Positions 34,260 through 46,588 of a stretch of DNA of 64,000 bases are shown in pieces. The position numbers were made by a program, and so were the translations under genes. Source of the DNA: Ganoderma boninense (taxonomy: Eukaryota > Basidiomycota > Agaricomycetes > Polyporales > Polyporaceae). The notes beneath the pieces are model-generated. The model made no database searches. It had not been told where the DNA came from and worked only from the letters and a program-made list of their open reading frames with translations. Within the stretch, counting starts at the first letter, position 1; every line of letters starts with the position of its first letter. The stretch is from NCBI GenBank assembly GCA_002900995.3, contig CM035304.1, forward strand, positions 975,498 through 1,039,497. Direction: 5' to 3'.

Positions 34260-35290
34260 ATTGTGCCTCGCATCGTGGTACTGCTACACCAGCTTCTAGT
34301 TTTAGAACATGTTCGTTACACGGAGTCGCGTGCGCGTGAGTACTTACTGGCATACTCACCGCCTTCGGGTCCGAGCTTACCTCGCTCGAGTTCTCCATAT
34401 CCTTCTCCCCTGAGCTTCCCAGTACATCTGTATCTCGCCCGCAACTTTCGGCGGCTTCACCTACGGGTCCTGGTACTTAATCCCCACGAGCGGCTGCTAG
34501 GGCTTTGAAGGGGTCACCGTCAGCTTACCCATAGCCAGTGTATTGGAGATGGCCCAAGAGCTTCACCCAAGAAGAATTTGGGAGAGAGACAGCGTCACCG
34601 CAGCAAGTCCCCGAGCCGTACACCACGAGAGGTAACAATACGCAAGATTTGCAAGAGTGGGGCACAAGAAAGGTATGCGAATAGAATCGAAAACACTCAC
34701 CTGGTCCTGTATCGCTGCGACCGGAAGCGAGACACCCGCGGCCCGACGAAGGTCAGGACTCAGCACGGCGATGTCGGATGAGCAGCGTGGAGTTGTGCCT
34801 GGTGACAACCTTGAGCACAACTTCATGAGGCCATCCTCTCCTTCTCTCCAGATGCGACACTTCGTAGGCGGCCTCGCTATCTTTCCAGGCACTCGCCAGT
34901 CGTACCTGGTCTCGAGCGACGGGGACAGATGTTTCGGGGTGTCAAGCACCTATACGACCAGGCGCACAGGGGGGAGAGTTGGTGTGCTCACCACCATTAT
35001 TGTGGGCTCGTCCGAATCTACCAGCTTTCCTGTCCTCCTCCAGGCAGTCTCGCTGTGACCTCTACGCGAGGACCGGTTCGGAATATGGCGACAGCCTTCG
35101 GTTGGGGTTTCTGGGGTGCGTTTCCGAGATCGTTGCATTGCGAGCGGAGCACAACGGTGTTCGCGTGGTTGGATATGACAAGAAGGAGAATGCGAGGTTT
35201 AGGTTGGGGTACCGGTCAGCGCAGAATTCCTCAGTGCGTTGGGATGCGAGCGTGATGCGACGAGCCGAGTGACCCAGTGTGACGCACATT
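34260..35290 (-). pseudogene. Relic of the AT-hook/KEN gene
   Basis: Nucleotide similarity to 22580-24870 is visible in order. CCCGCAACTTTCGGCGGCT near 34438-34456 matches 22649-22667. The stretch at 34690-34780 (CTCACCTG..CTGTATC..CTGCGAC) matches 24369-24460. 34798-34960 matches 24494-24650, sharing CACTCGCCAGTCGT. CCTTCGGTT...GGGTTTCTGGGGTGCGTTTCC near 35094 matches 24800-24830. The acidic central exon with the KEN boxes is absent, and stops and shifts are frequent. It is a partial, internally deleted duplicate in the same orientation as its parent, placed just downstream of DUF6533 copy 4, as the parent is of copy 1. Confidence 0.75.
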
Positions 35291-36892
35291 GGCAACGTGA
35301 CCCAGCGCCCAAACGCACTCTCCCGAACGCAACTCTCTCGATCGCTCTGGGCAACCGTTCCTCAACTCGCCCGTTGAGTCTCTCTGGGGAGCTCTATCGT
35401 CACTTTTCTCCGAGTTCTTTCTTCCATTCCATTTATTTAACTCTGGCCCAGGTCCTGCGAGTCGTCCCCGATCCCCAGGTCCACTCGGAGTGAGAATACA
35501 GACAAGACGGATGCAGCAAGCTACAAACGTGTTCTACGCTGCATATTGTTTCAATCATCTTTACCGAAGCAGGACAATGGTATGTTTAGTTTAGAATGAT
35601 CTTTCTCTCCATTCCCCTCGTAGTGCTCGCGCACCCACGTCCCCCCCCTCTCTTCGAGCCCAAGATACGGTCTGAGGACCTCACCCGAGGTCGCATCCTC
35701 TCGCTCATACTTCCTCCTACGTGCATACAGGGCCTCACGGTGCAAATCTGGTAAGTAAGTTAGAATCAGCACACCCATGCGTGGCGGTAAATGGCACGCT
35801 CATTCATCTTGAGCTTCGTTCCAGGTCCCGGCGCCCGCACACAGAGTCAAAGACGGCAAGTGCGTCCATACTTCCTGAAGCAAGTCCTACATCGCTTTTG
35901 ATTCAGAATCACGGAGGCTGCCTGGACCCGTGGATGATGAGTTTTTTTGGTGCCAGTCGTGCACGACGTGCCCCGTCCTCGGGTTGGGCTGTTCCACCGC
36001 AACTTCCGTACAGGCCACACGTTTTAGTGCCCATTCGAGCGCGGGGCTAGGCTTGCACCTCCATCTAACCTGCGGGCCTGCCGCGAGACTCACGACCCCC
36101 ATCTTGACAGGACGCGACACGCAGGATGCCTACTGACGTAACCCAACCTACAACTAGGCGCACACATCGAGCACTGCCTGTCCCGAGAGCCATCTCCGAA
36201 CACCTCTCCGCTGCCATGCGACTACTCATACGAAGATGGCTCTCACCTACCCCACATACTATCTCCGTCGGGTCGGGCGAGTCGCTCGAGCTCCGGCTGA
36301 TCGCGCAGTTAGGCTGCGAACTCGCAGGACACCGGCTAAGGCCAGTCAAAAAATCGGTACTCGAATGCCAGGAGGATGACCCGAAAGGAGTGCACATACG
36401 GCAGTCTAGCCTAACAGCTTGGACAGGAGGGTGGCTGAGATTGATGCTGACGGTGCTGCCAACGGTGCCCAGGTGCAGGACGACAAGGCGGAGGTAGCCA
36501 TCGTCTTCCATTGGCGCACGTCGAGGACGGGATGCACACGCGAATGTCGTGCGGGCGACGGAATGCCATGTGTTGATATCGGAAGCATGCGTCTTTGCAG
36601 TGTGATGTTTGCACGATTGGACGACCCGGGGTTGCAAGACGCCGTGTTGTGCGGCGAAGATGCAATACTTCTTCTCGTCGTGGTCGCTGCGATGCCGAGC
36701 ATTGTGTTTGCGGCCCCTGCCCGTCTGTCGGACATGTACTCTTTGTTTCAATCACAACGCTAATGCGTCCCTTTCACTCTTCTTATCCTTCAGGACTGAC
36801 GAGCATGCGAAGACTAAGTAATTGGATACCCGGCCTGAGGAGAGACGGCATAAATACATGGATGAGCACAAGATGGGCACTACATCGATATG
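35291..36892. other. Spacer with small unassigned minus-strand frame
   Basis: A minus-strand frame at 35551-35778 reads GVLILTYLPDLHREALYARR and continues charged to a stop. It looks like a last exon, but I cannot assign it. A 228-codon minus frame at 36065-36751 has no recognisable domain. Otherwise I see nothing. Confidence 0.25.
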
Positions 36893-38611
36893 TCAACCCT
36901 GTATCGCGTTCTCAAGGAACCCATAGTTGCTGTGTTGTTCCCCTTCTTCAACTTCGTAGTCCTCCTCTGACCCGTCCGAGGCGGTGTGAAGCGGCTCGCC
37001 AAAAGACGCGACGAAGCGCGGGAGCGTGCTCTTGGAGCCCTGGGCCGCGAAGTGTATATCTCCACCTAACGACATCGTCGGGTTCATTCTACTGTGGTCG
37101 ACCTGCCGGAGGTTGAGAATGAAGCGGCATATCAGGATGGACGAGATGCTGAGGCACGCAACGAATGTCAGGATAAACGAACTCGCACGAGCTCGAGGAG
37201 GGAAACGACAGAGACTCACGGGTCAAGGAAGGCGGAGATATAGCTCTCCTTGACGTTTATCTGGTCGAACTGCGGGTCACAGTTGAAGCATTGAGCCGCG
37301 AGTACGGAAATGTCTTTATAGGACAGTGCCACTTACCGACACGGAAGTCAGGATCACTTGTAGGATGTTCAACAGCGCCAGGACGCTGTATCCGTATCGT
37401 AGAAATTCCACATAAGCGAACTGTTATCGTCAATATCCAGAAGGATGCCTCACATGAAATACAGGCTTCCTGCGGATAGGTCAGGATAAGCCGGTGGAAG
37501 TGGTGCAGACGGGTTGTGCCACGACGTACCATCACGCAGGAAGATACTTCCCAATGTTTCCTCGTCGTGATACATTTTGGGTCGATGTACTCTATTACGC
37601 CATGTAATGGCTATGACAATGACTTCAGCTATCGTGGTGCAGATCCGACAGATCAGGGTGTCTGGGGAGAGTCCTGTCAGCGTGGATGAGCCACGAAGGA
37701 ATATGCCATCGCCTACTCCTACGCGGGCGAGATCTGTCAGCTGATGGACGTCCTCGTGCGATGCAAAACCTACCTAAAGGTCCACTGTGAGGAGATATTG
37801 ATAATGCTACTGCAGTTGAAAGGGCTCGGGAGCAGCTCCACCGTCGCGAAGCCACCGTAGAGAACCTATGTACAAGGTGTAAATAAAATACCGGCAGCAT
37901 TGTGCCTGGGCTGCTCACCAGGTTATCGACGAATGTGACCGCAGAGAGAATAAGTACGATGAGCATTGGTACAATTTGGCGTCCAGATATTGCGTATACC
38001 CGGAACGCCGAGAACACTGCAAGAGTGGACAGTAAGCTCATGTGTAACAGATGATATGGCTAGGGACACGTACTGCTGATCGACAAGCTCGAGATCTCGA
38101 GGAGAGAAAACATCGCCCATACAACAACGTTACAACTGTGTGGTCTCGTGAGCACAATAATCTTAGAAGCAGCAGGGATGAGCCGCGATCGGCATACTAC
38201 CTCTGTACGTGGATTAATAGCGGTACTCGACTATTCAGATACACGGTTTACTTACCAAAGCCGACAGCGAGGAGATCGTCGCGGTAGGGAATACCATGCC
38301 CAGTATCATCGGAAAGCGATTGAGAATGTAGACAAGGGACCCTGCGTTGAAGCCGCCCGAGGGCCTCCAGATGCATTCGACTTCTTGGGGGAGGCAAAGC
38401 AGCCAGTCGTAAACGACGAAAGCTTTTGAAAGTGTAAGGACAAGCTGGGAGAGCGAGGGGTATGATGCATACCCAGGACGGCATTGCCGCAATAGATGGT
38501 CGTATACCTGTGAAATGGAAGTCAGGTGCGAATGATGGTTAAAAGATAGAGATTTTCAGCCTGCACTCACAACGAGGACAGATCTTCCGCAGTATATGTC
38601 GTGGAAGACAT
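36893..38611 (-). CDS. DUF6533 membrane protein, copy 4
   Basis: The start MSSTTYTAEDLSSL (38611) comes before the donor, and the short exon reads TTIYCGNAVLG. The signature exon is ALVVYDWLLCLPQEVECIW (note LPQE where the other close copies have LDQE), then FNAGSLVYILNRFPMILGMV. Later come VFSAFRVYAISGRQIVPML, a helix from the 37620 region, VLALLNILQVILTSVS, SISSILICRFILNLRQVDHS, and a tail with GGDIHFAAQGSKSTLPRF, FGEPLHTASDGSEED and a stop after NAIQG. The C-terminal exon is open. It lies upstream of the AT-hook relic, mirroring copy 1 and the AT-hook gene. Confidence 0.78.
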
Positions 38612-40327
38612 TGAGAGACCGGCAGGGATAGGTGAGTGTGTGGGCAATGAGAGCTTGAATGAGATCAGAGCGAGGCGCGAAGTTATGAAGAGATGTAGAA
38701 ATGTCAGTACCATGCGCATTCTCGGGGCGATCGTCTTCGAAAATTCGGCAGCCAGATTTGCTCTGGATGACCGAAGCCAGGTTTGAGGCCACCATGTGGT
38801 ACAAGGCACCATATTCTCATCATCGTCAGATAGAAGTCTTTCGCAAGCATGGCGAGGGAATACGAAGCTCTTCTCCGCTGACAGATGATCGAGCCGCCCG
38901 CGTTCAATCTGCTCTGTTCGGAGTGGCAGTTCCAATCTGTATGACTTATTATTAGCCACGCCTACAGAATAAAATAACTGGAACGAAGAGGCGAGCTCCA
39001 CGTACTTGGGACAATGCATGCTCTGTTAGCAATCCCACTCCCTACGCCCCCCTTTGTGATAATCTGGCCTCGGACGACAATGATAACACGACACGGAGTA
39101 ATGCTGCCGAAACCTGCCCTGAAGCCGGAGACGATGGCTTCTCGAAGCTCCTGTGGCGTAGAATTTGATACATGTAGAAGGGATATAAGGATTGAGTTCA
39201 ACCAGACATGTCAGCGAACACCGCTGCGAAGGTTCAGTGCCGCCTTGAGTCTGCCTCGGACCATACCGACTCAGTGTGAGCAGGCTGTGCATAGAACGAG
39301 GTGAAGGATGAGAGAGCATCACTGAACTTCGTCGCGTGTGTGTTAAAGGCTCCGTATTATGTGGTGGCAGTGGTACTGCCGTCGTGGCTGGAGGGAAAGC
39401 ATGAGGGACACAATGAGAAATCAGAACGTCCCCTCTCAACTCGGAAAAATGCAGCGCCGGAAGGAGCGACAGAGATGTACCGGACTCACCGGTAATAGAA
39501 GAGGGCGGCAGAAGTATGGCTGCCTGATACACTCTGCCTGGTACCTGAACGCGACTTCAAGTCCGTCTCAGAAAACTTCAAGATGTATGTTATTTGTGGA
39601 CGCAGCGCTGTGGCAGTGTTGAAAATGATGCTTAGGACTCTGATTGTTGATAGACTGAGGATAATAGCACTTACGGAGTGTCATGATCTTGATTCCTAGA
39701 TACAGCTTTCCGAGGGAACGCCCTCGCAGATTGTCGTGCCAGTGGGTGGCATGCACTTCTTCGCCAGTCGTGGCTCGTCTTGCCGCATGGGTGTAGGAGC
39801 TTCTGAGTTTCTCACACATTCACGACGTGTCGCAGGCGCATGAGGACCAGAGACTCACCGAAGCCGCCGTGCCACGGCTCGCTCAGCCTGAGCTCACCTC
39901 TAGGCCGCCTCCACTGCTACCGCGATGCGCTTGCTTTGGGGGGCGTGTGTCGCTTGAATTCCGTTTTTGGATCATACTCCTGGATATGTTTCTTGCATGG
40001 TTCCAGTAGCGAGGTGTAGCATATTCGTGATGAGATTTGGGGTCGTGGCCAAGGTCCGGGAGGAGGCGACGCGATAGGCCGGGCGCCACGAGGAAGCGCC
40101 GACATGATGCCTCCGCAGCCATGCGGTGCTCGAAATACGGTACATCCAGAGTTCTCCTTAACTCCCATCTCCTTCTCAAGCTATCTCAATAAATATGTCC
40201 CTCCACCCCCACTTCTACAGCAGCGATGCGATAATGCTCGCAATCTAAAATGGCGACAACGGTCACACCATCCGCGGACTCCTACCAGCCTCAGCACACT
40301 ACTAGTATATCAACATGTCTACCCTAT
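38612..40327. other. Spacer between DUF6533 copies 4 and 5
   Basis: The left part is the upstream flank of copy 4. A minus-strand frame at 39568-39819 contains ATTGEEVHATHWHDNLRGRS and LGKLYLGIKIMTL. It reads like an exon but is unassigned. No complete gene is recognisable. Confidence 0.3.
38854..38867 (-). promoter_or_regulatory. Conserved 14-bp upstream element, DUF6533 copy 4
   Basis: GAGGGAATACGAAG (plus strand), 243 bp upstream of the start at 38611. Confidence 0.4.
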
Positions 40328-42054
40328 TCACGTTCTCGAGGGACCATCTGTGCTTCCAAAATCGTCTTCTACGTCCTCAGCCTCACGATCCATCTCCACC
40401 TCCTCGCGCACAGTGTGAAGTGGTTCCCCGAAAGATGCCACAAACCGCGGGAGCGTGCTCCTCGAGGAGCGCGCAGCGAACTGCACATCTCCGCCCGAAG
40501 GCATCGATGAAGGCGCACCAGTGTGGTCCACCTGGCGTAGATTGAGGATAAAGCGGGATGTGAGGATGGACGAGATGCTGAGTTCCTCACGGCTAAGGTC
40601 AGTATCACTGGACACGAATGCGAAGGACTAGCTGCGCACGGGTCGATGAAAATTGTTACGTAGCTCGCTTTGCTGGTTATCGAGTCGACCTGCGAGCCGT
40701 CGTTGAACGAGCTGAAACAGGCGACCTGAGAAATGTAGCACTCACAGAAATCGAGGTTAGGATGACTTGAAGGACGTTCAACAATGCCAGTATGCTGTCA
40801 GTTCCGCATGAGCAGTCAGTTCTGAGCTCACGGCGGAGAGACTGCCAGTGGTGGGTCTTACATGAAGTACAAGCTTCCTGGAAGTAAATTATGATAAACC
40901 AGGGTTTAAAATGAAGCCGGGCCGGAAGCGACGCACCATCACGCAATAAAATGCTTCCCAAAGTCTCTCCCAGCTGATGGTCCCTCTCCAGTCTACGAAC
41001 GCTGTAAGTGTTCCACCATGTAATGGCGATTACAATCGCGTCAGCTGCGATGAGCGAACTTCGCGTGATCACGGCAGCTGAGAAGGGTCGTTTCAACGGT
41101 GCGCCCTACAGGCAAATAACTCGTTACTCACTCCTATACATGGCAAGGGTTTTTATGAGCGGATGGTAGTTTCCGTATCAGACGGGTGGATCGAGCTCAC
41201 CTGAGGGTCCACTGTGAGGAGAGCCTGACGATTCCGCTACAGTTCAAAGGGCTCGGTAGATTCTCCACCGTGGTGAACCCAATGTAGAGGATCTACCAAT
41301 GCCAATCATATTAGACGAAGATTAGAGTTCATTTCGGCGTTAAAATACCCACCAGGCTGTTGATGATGGGGACAGTCGACAGAAAAGATACGACGAGGGT
41401 GGGTGCGACCTTCCGTCCGGATACCGCATATACTCGGAACGCGGAGAACACTGTAGAGCTGCACTGCACCTTCAGCCATTAAGTACCGTGCGACATGAGT
41501 GGGCCCACGTACTGCCTATTGCGAAGCGCGAGAGCAAGATGACGAAGTTGTCGGCCCAAAACACGAAGTGGCAGCTGTACGCAATTTTTGTCAGAAGTCC
41601 GAGATCCGGGACAGGGAGACATCGCTAGGCTCACCTCTGTAAAGGCGTGAACGACCGCCCTTGAGGATGAACAGAGATTAAAGCTTACCGGTACCGACAG
41701 CGGAAAGATAGTCGCAGTCGTGAAGATCATGCCCAGCATCAGTGGAAACCGACTGAGCGCGTACACGAGTGACGCGGCATTGAAGATGCCGCCAGCCTTC
41801 CACACACAGGCGATCTCCTGGTCAAGGCAGAGCAGCCAGTCGTAGAACAGAATAGCTTCGAAGTGGGTGTTAGCACGCACACGAAGAGCGGTTCTGGGTC
41901 TACGTACTGAGCGACGTATTGGTGCAATATGTGGTCGTGAATCTGGCAGACGTACAGAGGTCAGGCCGATCAGGCCCGAGCGAGGTTCAAAAAGACAGAA
42001 GACAGGTACTCACAGCGACGAAAGAACGTCTGCCATGGATACTATTGAAGCCAT
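40328..42054 (-). CDS. DUF6533 membrane protein, copy 5
   Basis: The start is MASIVSMADVLSSL (42054). The signature exon reads AILFYDWLLCLDQEIACVW, then FNAASLVYALSRFPLMLGMI and FTTATIFPLS. Next comes VFSAFRVYAVSGRKVAPTL with VSFLSTVPIINSLV, SSLIAADAIVIAITWWNTY, DHQLGETLGSILLRDG, DSILALLNVLQVILTSISVS, SYVTIFIDP and SISSILTSRFILNLRQVDHT. The tail has SGGDVQFAARSSRSTLPRF and FGEPLHTV and stops after GPSRT. Segments read well exon by exon with no obvious break, so this is one of the better candidates for a functional copy. Confidence 0.8.
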
Positions 42055-42907
42055 CGTGTACCGAGGAGCCTAGTAGGACTGCAGAGCGTAGTGGGCGGAT
42101 GAGGACCTTGATTCCCCTGCGAGCTGCGAGCGACGGGCAATTTAACCAAGCATTGTGGGAGCATCCGCGTCAAGCGAATGACAGGCAGGCGATATAGCGA
42201 ACGTCTCCAACAGGGGACGATGAACACCCAGACAGCCTCTGCGGTGCAGAGTGGCCATATTGCAACCATTATCAAACAGTTGTGTCGGGCGTACGGCGGG
42301 GAGGAGAGGCAGGCCTTAGGCATGCGGCAGATGGACGACTCATTTGCCTTTGGGAAGCTGCTTGGGTTCTGTCGGAAACGTCACCCACGTTGTACGTCCC
42401 ATTCACTTGTGAGAGAAGCGACTGTCTGCCCCAGGTAGCCCGGCGTACACAAGCTGGAATACAGGCTAGAGGGATGAGTACTGAGTCACGGCTCGTTAAC
42501 CATGCACGATGCGAAATCGATCAAGATACACATACTTTACACGAGGCCTGAGCTCGCCCTACTCGCCGCGCGCAATCGTGACGCCCGATGAACAACTCCG
42601 GACACCGCGGAGAAGACGCCGATAGTACATCCACCGCGTTATCTCCCCCACTTCTAACAAGATGGGAGAGAACATTGTCGGTTCCCGAACCTGCTCCGTC
42701 GTCTCCGCCGCATACGAATAGCTTTCATAGACCGATGATAGATTAAGGTACTCAGCGATTGAAGCCCCCCGCTAGCCAGTGCTTATCTGTATGCATCACG
42801 ATTAACAGTCAGCCAGCGACTCGCCCGCGCAAACGCCAACTCGCGAACTTACTGTACAATAATTTAGTGCGTGCACTGAGTCTCCAAGTTCCACAGCCAC
42901 GATCTCA
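42055..42907. other. Spacer between DUF6533 copies 5 and 6
   Basis: 5' flank of copy 5 and 3' flank of copy 6. No recognisable gene. Confidence 0.3.
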
Positions 42908-44736
42908 TCACAGGTCCGCAGTCTCTCCGCGGTGCATCTTCCTTTCCACCGCCCCCAACTCTATGTCTCTGTCTCGCCACTTACCCGCCAGATGTTCGCC
43001 GCTGACGGTCGCGTCCGGGTCCGAGGACTCGGACTCTGTCTCGGACCACAGCGACTCGGTGTGGACGGGCTGCGCGAAGGACGCGATGAACGACGGGAGG
43101 GTCTCGCTCGGCTGCGCAGCGAACTGGAGCATGCTCTGCGAGCGCGCGTCCGTGTGCTCCCGAAATTCGGATTCCGCGCCGGTGTCGGTCCCTACGATGG
43201 ACCTGCTGTCGAAGCGGCGGAGGGAGAGGATGAAGTGGCAAACGAGGATCGACGCTATGCTGTGAGGGCGGCGGTGCATTCTTAGCAAACGGGGTGTGCC
43301 GACGACAGGTGCGGGGGGAGGGAGCTCACGGGTCGTAGAACAGGTCCAGGAGGCTGTCCGCGTCCAAGACGTTGTCCGGGACCTGGACGAGGCGCTGTGT
43401 GAGAACACTTGGGGAAGCTGGGATCTGCAGTGGCAGGACGTACCGTGGCGGTGTTGAAAATGATATCCAGGACGTACAGCGTAGCGAGAAATCTGTCGGC
43501 ATTGCCGTAAGCGTCAGGAACCAAATCCCCTTAAGGGCCGACTGGAGCTCACAAGAAATAGAGGCTTCCTGAACGTCGAACGTTCATTCAGCTGAGAGCG
43601 CACGACATTCGACGAAACCCGCTCACCGTTATAAACTAGGACGGAGCTGATCGACTTCGCACCCTTGATGCCGTGCTTTCGAAGCCGGTACGACTGATAG
43701 GTGTACCACCAGGTGATGATAATGACCAGCAGTTCTGCCGCGATCTGCGATGCCCTTGTAATCAGAGTAACTAGAAGACGTAGAGGTCAGTGCAATAGGA
43801 AGCGCGTTGAGTGACGTCCTGCGTACCACTGTAAGGGTTGGCGTGAATCCATCAGCGTCGTCACAGACGAAATGCATCTTGCGAAACGCACCTGATAGAG
43901 AGCGCGGGCGACAGCGTATTCGACACGCTGCAATTGAACGGGCTCGGCAGATTCTCGAAGTCGCTGTTCACGCCTTGAACCTTTCTCCGAAAACGAATTA
44001 ATCGCAACGATCAAGTTCGACAGCGAGACAGACTTACGATGCGAATCACGGTTGGTGGTAGCGCTAGAAGGACAATCGCGACAGCGAGGACCAAGCTCCT
44101 GTTCGACAGGGCGTATGCGCGCAGAGCCGAGAATGCTGGAAGACCGAGTCAAGTTAGACTGCGTGACTTGTGAGATGGGCTTCGTGCATACCTGCGAACG
44201 CGATCGCGCCTACAATCCCGGTTGCAGTCTGTGTCCATCCCAAGGTTCGACAGCTGTTCAAAGGGAACCGATGTAAGCAGAGGGCCACGTTCATCCGATC
44301 TATTCTATTCAACATTACCTCTACTCGCACATTGGTGAGCGTTTGAGGAGACCACCGTAGTAGAAATCGGGCACATACCAGGTCCGACATAGGATAAGCT
44401 GTCACTACCGCCAGGAATGTCTGTATGAGCAGCATGTAGCGGCTAAGAATGTATACCAGCGAGGTGCCCGTGACTCCCGAGTTCGAGTGCCATACGAAGC
44501 GGACCTCGTCGTCGAGACACAGGATCCAGTCGTAGATGAGGATCACTAAGGAAGGGGGAGTCAGGTCAGCACTGAGCAGTGGGTCGAGGGTAGGCAAGGC
44601 TGTACCGCAAGCTGCATAGACGCAGTATATGGTACTGTAGCTATTGCCGAGGGGATCAGAACTCGCGGGGTAAGTACCAAAACGGGAAGACTCACACAGA
44701 TTCCAGCTCCTCAGCGCTCACACCATTGGCCGACAT
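42908..44736 (-). CDS. DUF6533 membrane protein, copy 6 (divergent)
   Basis: The start is MSANGVSAEELESV (44736). The signature exon reads VILIYDWILCLDDEVRFVW, then TSLVYILSRYMLLIQTFLAV. Further segments are AFSALRAYALSNRSLVLAV, TRASQIAAELLVIIITWWYT, RLRKHGIKGAKSISSVLVYN, LYVLDIIFNTAT, and SIASILVCHFILSLRRFDSR with a long acidic tail (SLWSETESESSDPDATVSGE) ending near 42908. It differs clearly from copies 1-5 and is closer to copy 8 (both have TWWYTYQSYRLRK and a tail with FASFAxPVH-type motif). Frames are open in the parts I read. Confidence 0.8.
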
Positions 44737-46588
44737 TGTTCAGGTGTGTGTGGACGTGGATAGATGTCGCCAAGGAGGACGAGTGCGAAGGAAGGAACCC
44801 GTGGGCTGGTGCCATGGCGAGGCACTTATATTTCGCAATTGTCCGAGTCCGCACGAGGCCTCCCAAACCGGTCCAGAAAATGATCGCTGTTGACCGCCGT
44901 CCGAAAAATAAAGAGGAGCGGAGAAGCGAGGCTCCGGGAAGAAATTTGAAAGTGAACATAATGGAGATTCGGCGTGGTCATCGTCTTCGTTACATGGTTC
45001 GCTAACACTTCCGACAAGGGCCCATCGACGAAGTAGTCTGGTGATCGTGTCGTGTTAGCTGGACTAAAGCACTCGAGGTGAACATGCCTGGCGAACAGAC
45101 CGACATGTCAGTCCGAGTTGTCCACCGAACGGTTGGACGTTTACGTACTCGGCGCTGTCGGGGTCCAGAAGACGAGGTCAGGAGTTTCATAACCCCACCT
45201 GGGATCGGAACAGCCCTCTAGGAACCGGTTTAGCACCGCTGGATTGCCAATATCCAAGTATTTGAAGGTGAGGTGTTGCACCGCTGCACCACCACGTTGC
45301 GCCAGCTGGCATACCAACGCTCCGAAGAAAGACATAAAGCATCGGAAGAAAGCCACCAACACTGCCGTGCTTATCGGAGCCGGTACGACTCGTGATCTAG
45401 TCCTCCTCCCACGCTCTGCACAAGGGCAAGCAAGATATAAGAATTTCTCACCTATAAGACGGTTCGATACCATGTTTTTCTCGGTAGAGATTCCAGGCCC
45501 ACTGGTCCCGGAGTTGTGCACAAGCGATGTCGAAGCCGAGTTATCATGTGATCATAACCTGGGAGCACCTCTCAGCGGCACATGTAGCGATGTAGTGGCA
45601 TACTACTGCAGGTGGCCAAATTGAAAGAGGCTCGAACAAAGTACGCTGCCGGGTCGACAACCTCAGGGGCTGAGCCCATTTCGGAACGCCGCGGTTCTGA
45701 GTCCAATGGCCGGAGAGAGTATGCTTATACTATTCTGCTCCAGCCCAAAACACGAACAAAGCTTAGTCAGATCAGGCATTACTGGACACTCGCCTCGTCA
45801 TCGAACGAATGATAACTTACCAAACTTCGAAGTCTTGAGCCGATCGGAGAACCACTGTGAACGACGCCGGTGGGCACTGGGAGAGAGGATTTGGGCAAGC
45901 GACTGCGCTGGCACGATGCACACGATGACGTAAGATAACCCTGCTTTGGCAACGTAGACGCCCAGAGCCGCAGTGGCCAAGGACGATCCGCCAATTGCCA
46001 CAGTGGCAGCCGGGTATACCGTAGCTCTCTTCCAAGATACGGCTCAATTCTCTCTCGCTCTGATGTTTCGTATACTGTAGCAGTGGCATCCCACTGGCAG
46101 TTCAGGGTATTAGTAAGTATTAAATCGCCACCGTGCGCGACGAAATTGAGGTCACCACCTTCACTTCGAGGACTCAGACGCCCCGCGAATGACCGTAGTA
46201 TGGGTATAGTATGGGAGGGTTCGCGAGGAACGGTCTAGCCTTGGCGCTTAACACCGTGCCGTCCTGTTAGGTGAAGCCTTACAGGAGTTGAGCAAGGATC
46301 AGCGACTCCGCGAGCATGCCGTGCGGTGTTTGTCATCTGCAAGATACTGGCCTGCTCTGCTTCCGCCGATATCGTGAGTGCGAGATCAAAATTAATGTAC
46401 AAGAATTCCGCGGTGTTGTACAAAGAACGCGAAGTCCAAGATCCAGTCAATTGTCAAATCATACAACCCTCCCCTGCAGCGCGATGGCGTGCCCCATCAG
46501 CTTAAGCTCCTCACGACGCGCCACTGACATTCATCCGACACGGCGTCGGACCGCCCTCCGTTGGAACCTTCGCGCAGGATCACTAGCG
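44737..46588. other. Spacer with unassigned hydrophobic frames
   Basis: A minus-strand frame around 45800-46020 encodes VAIGGSSLATAALGVYVAKA then GLSYVIVCIV, a membrane-like hairpin, but no family is evident. Another at 45141-45521 contains LVAFFRCFMSFFGALVCQL. Either could be a fragment of a decayed membrane gene. No complete gene is supported. Confidence 0.25.
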
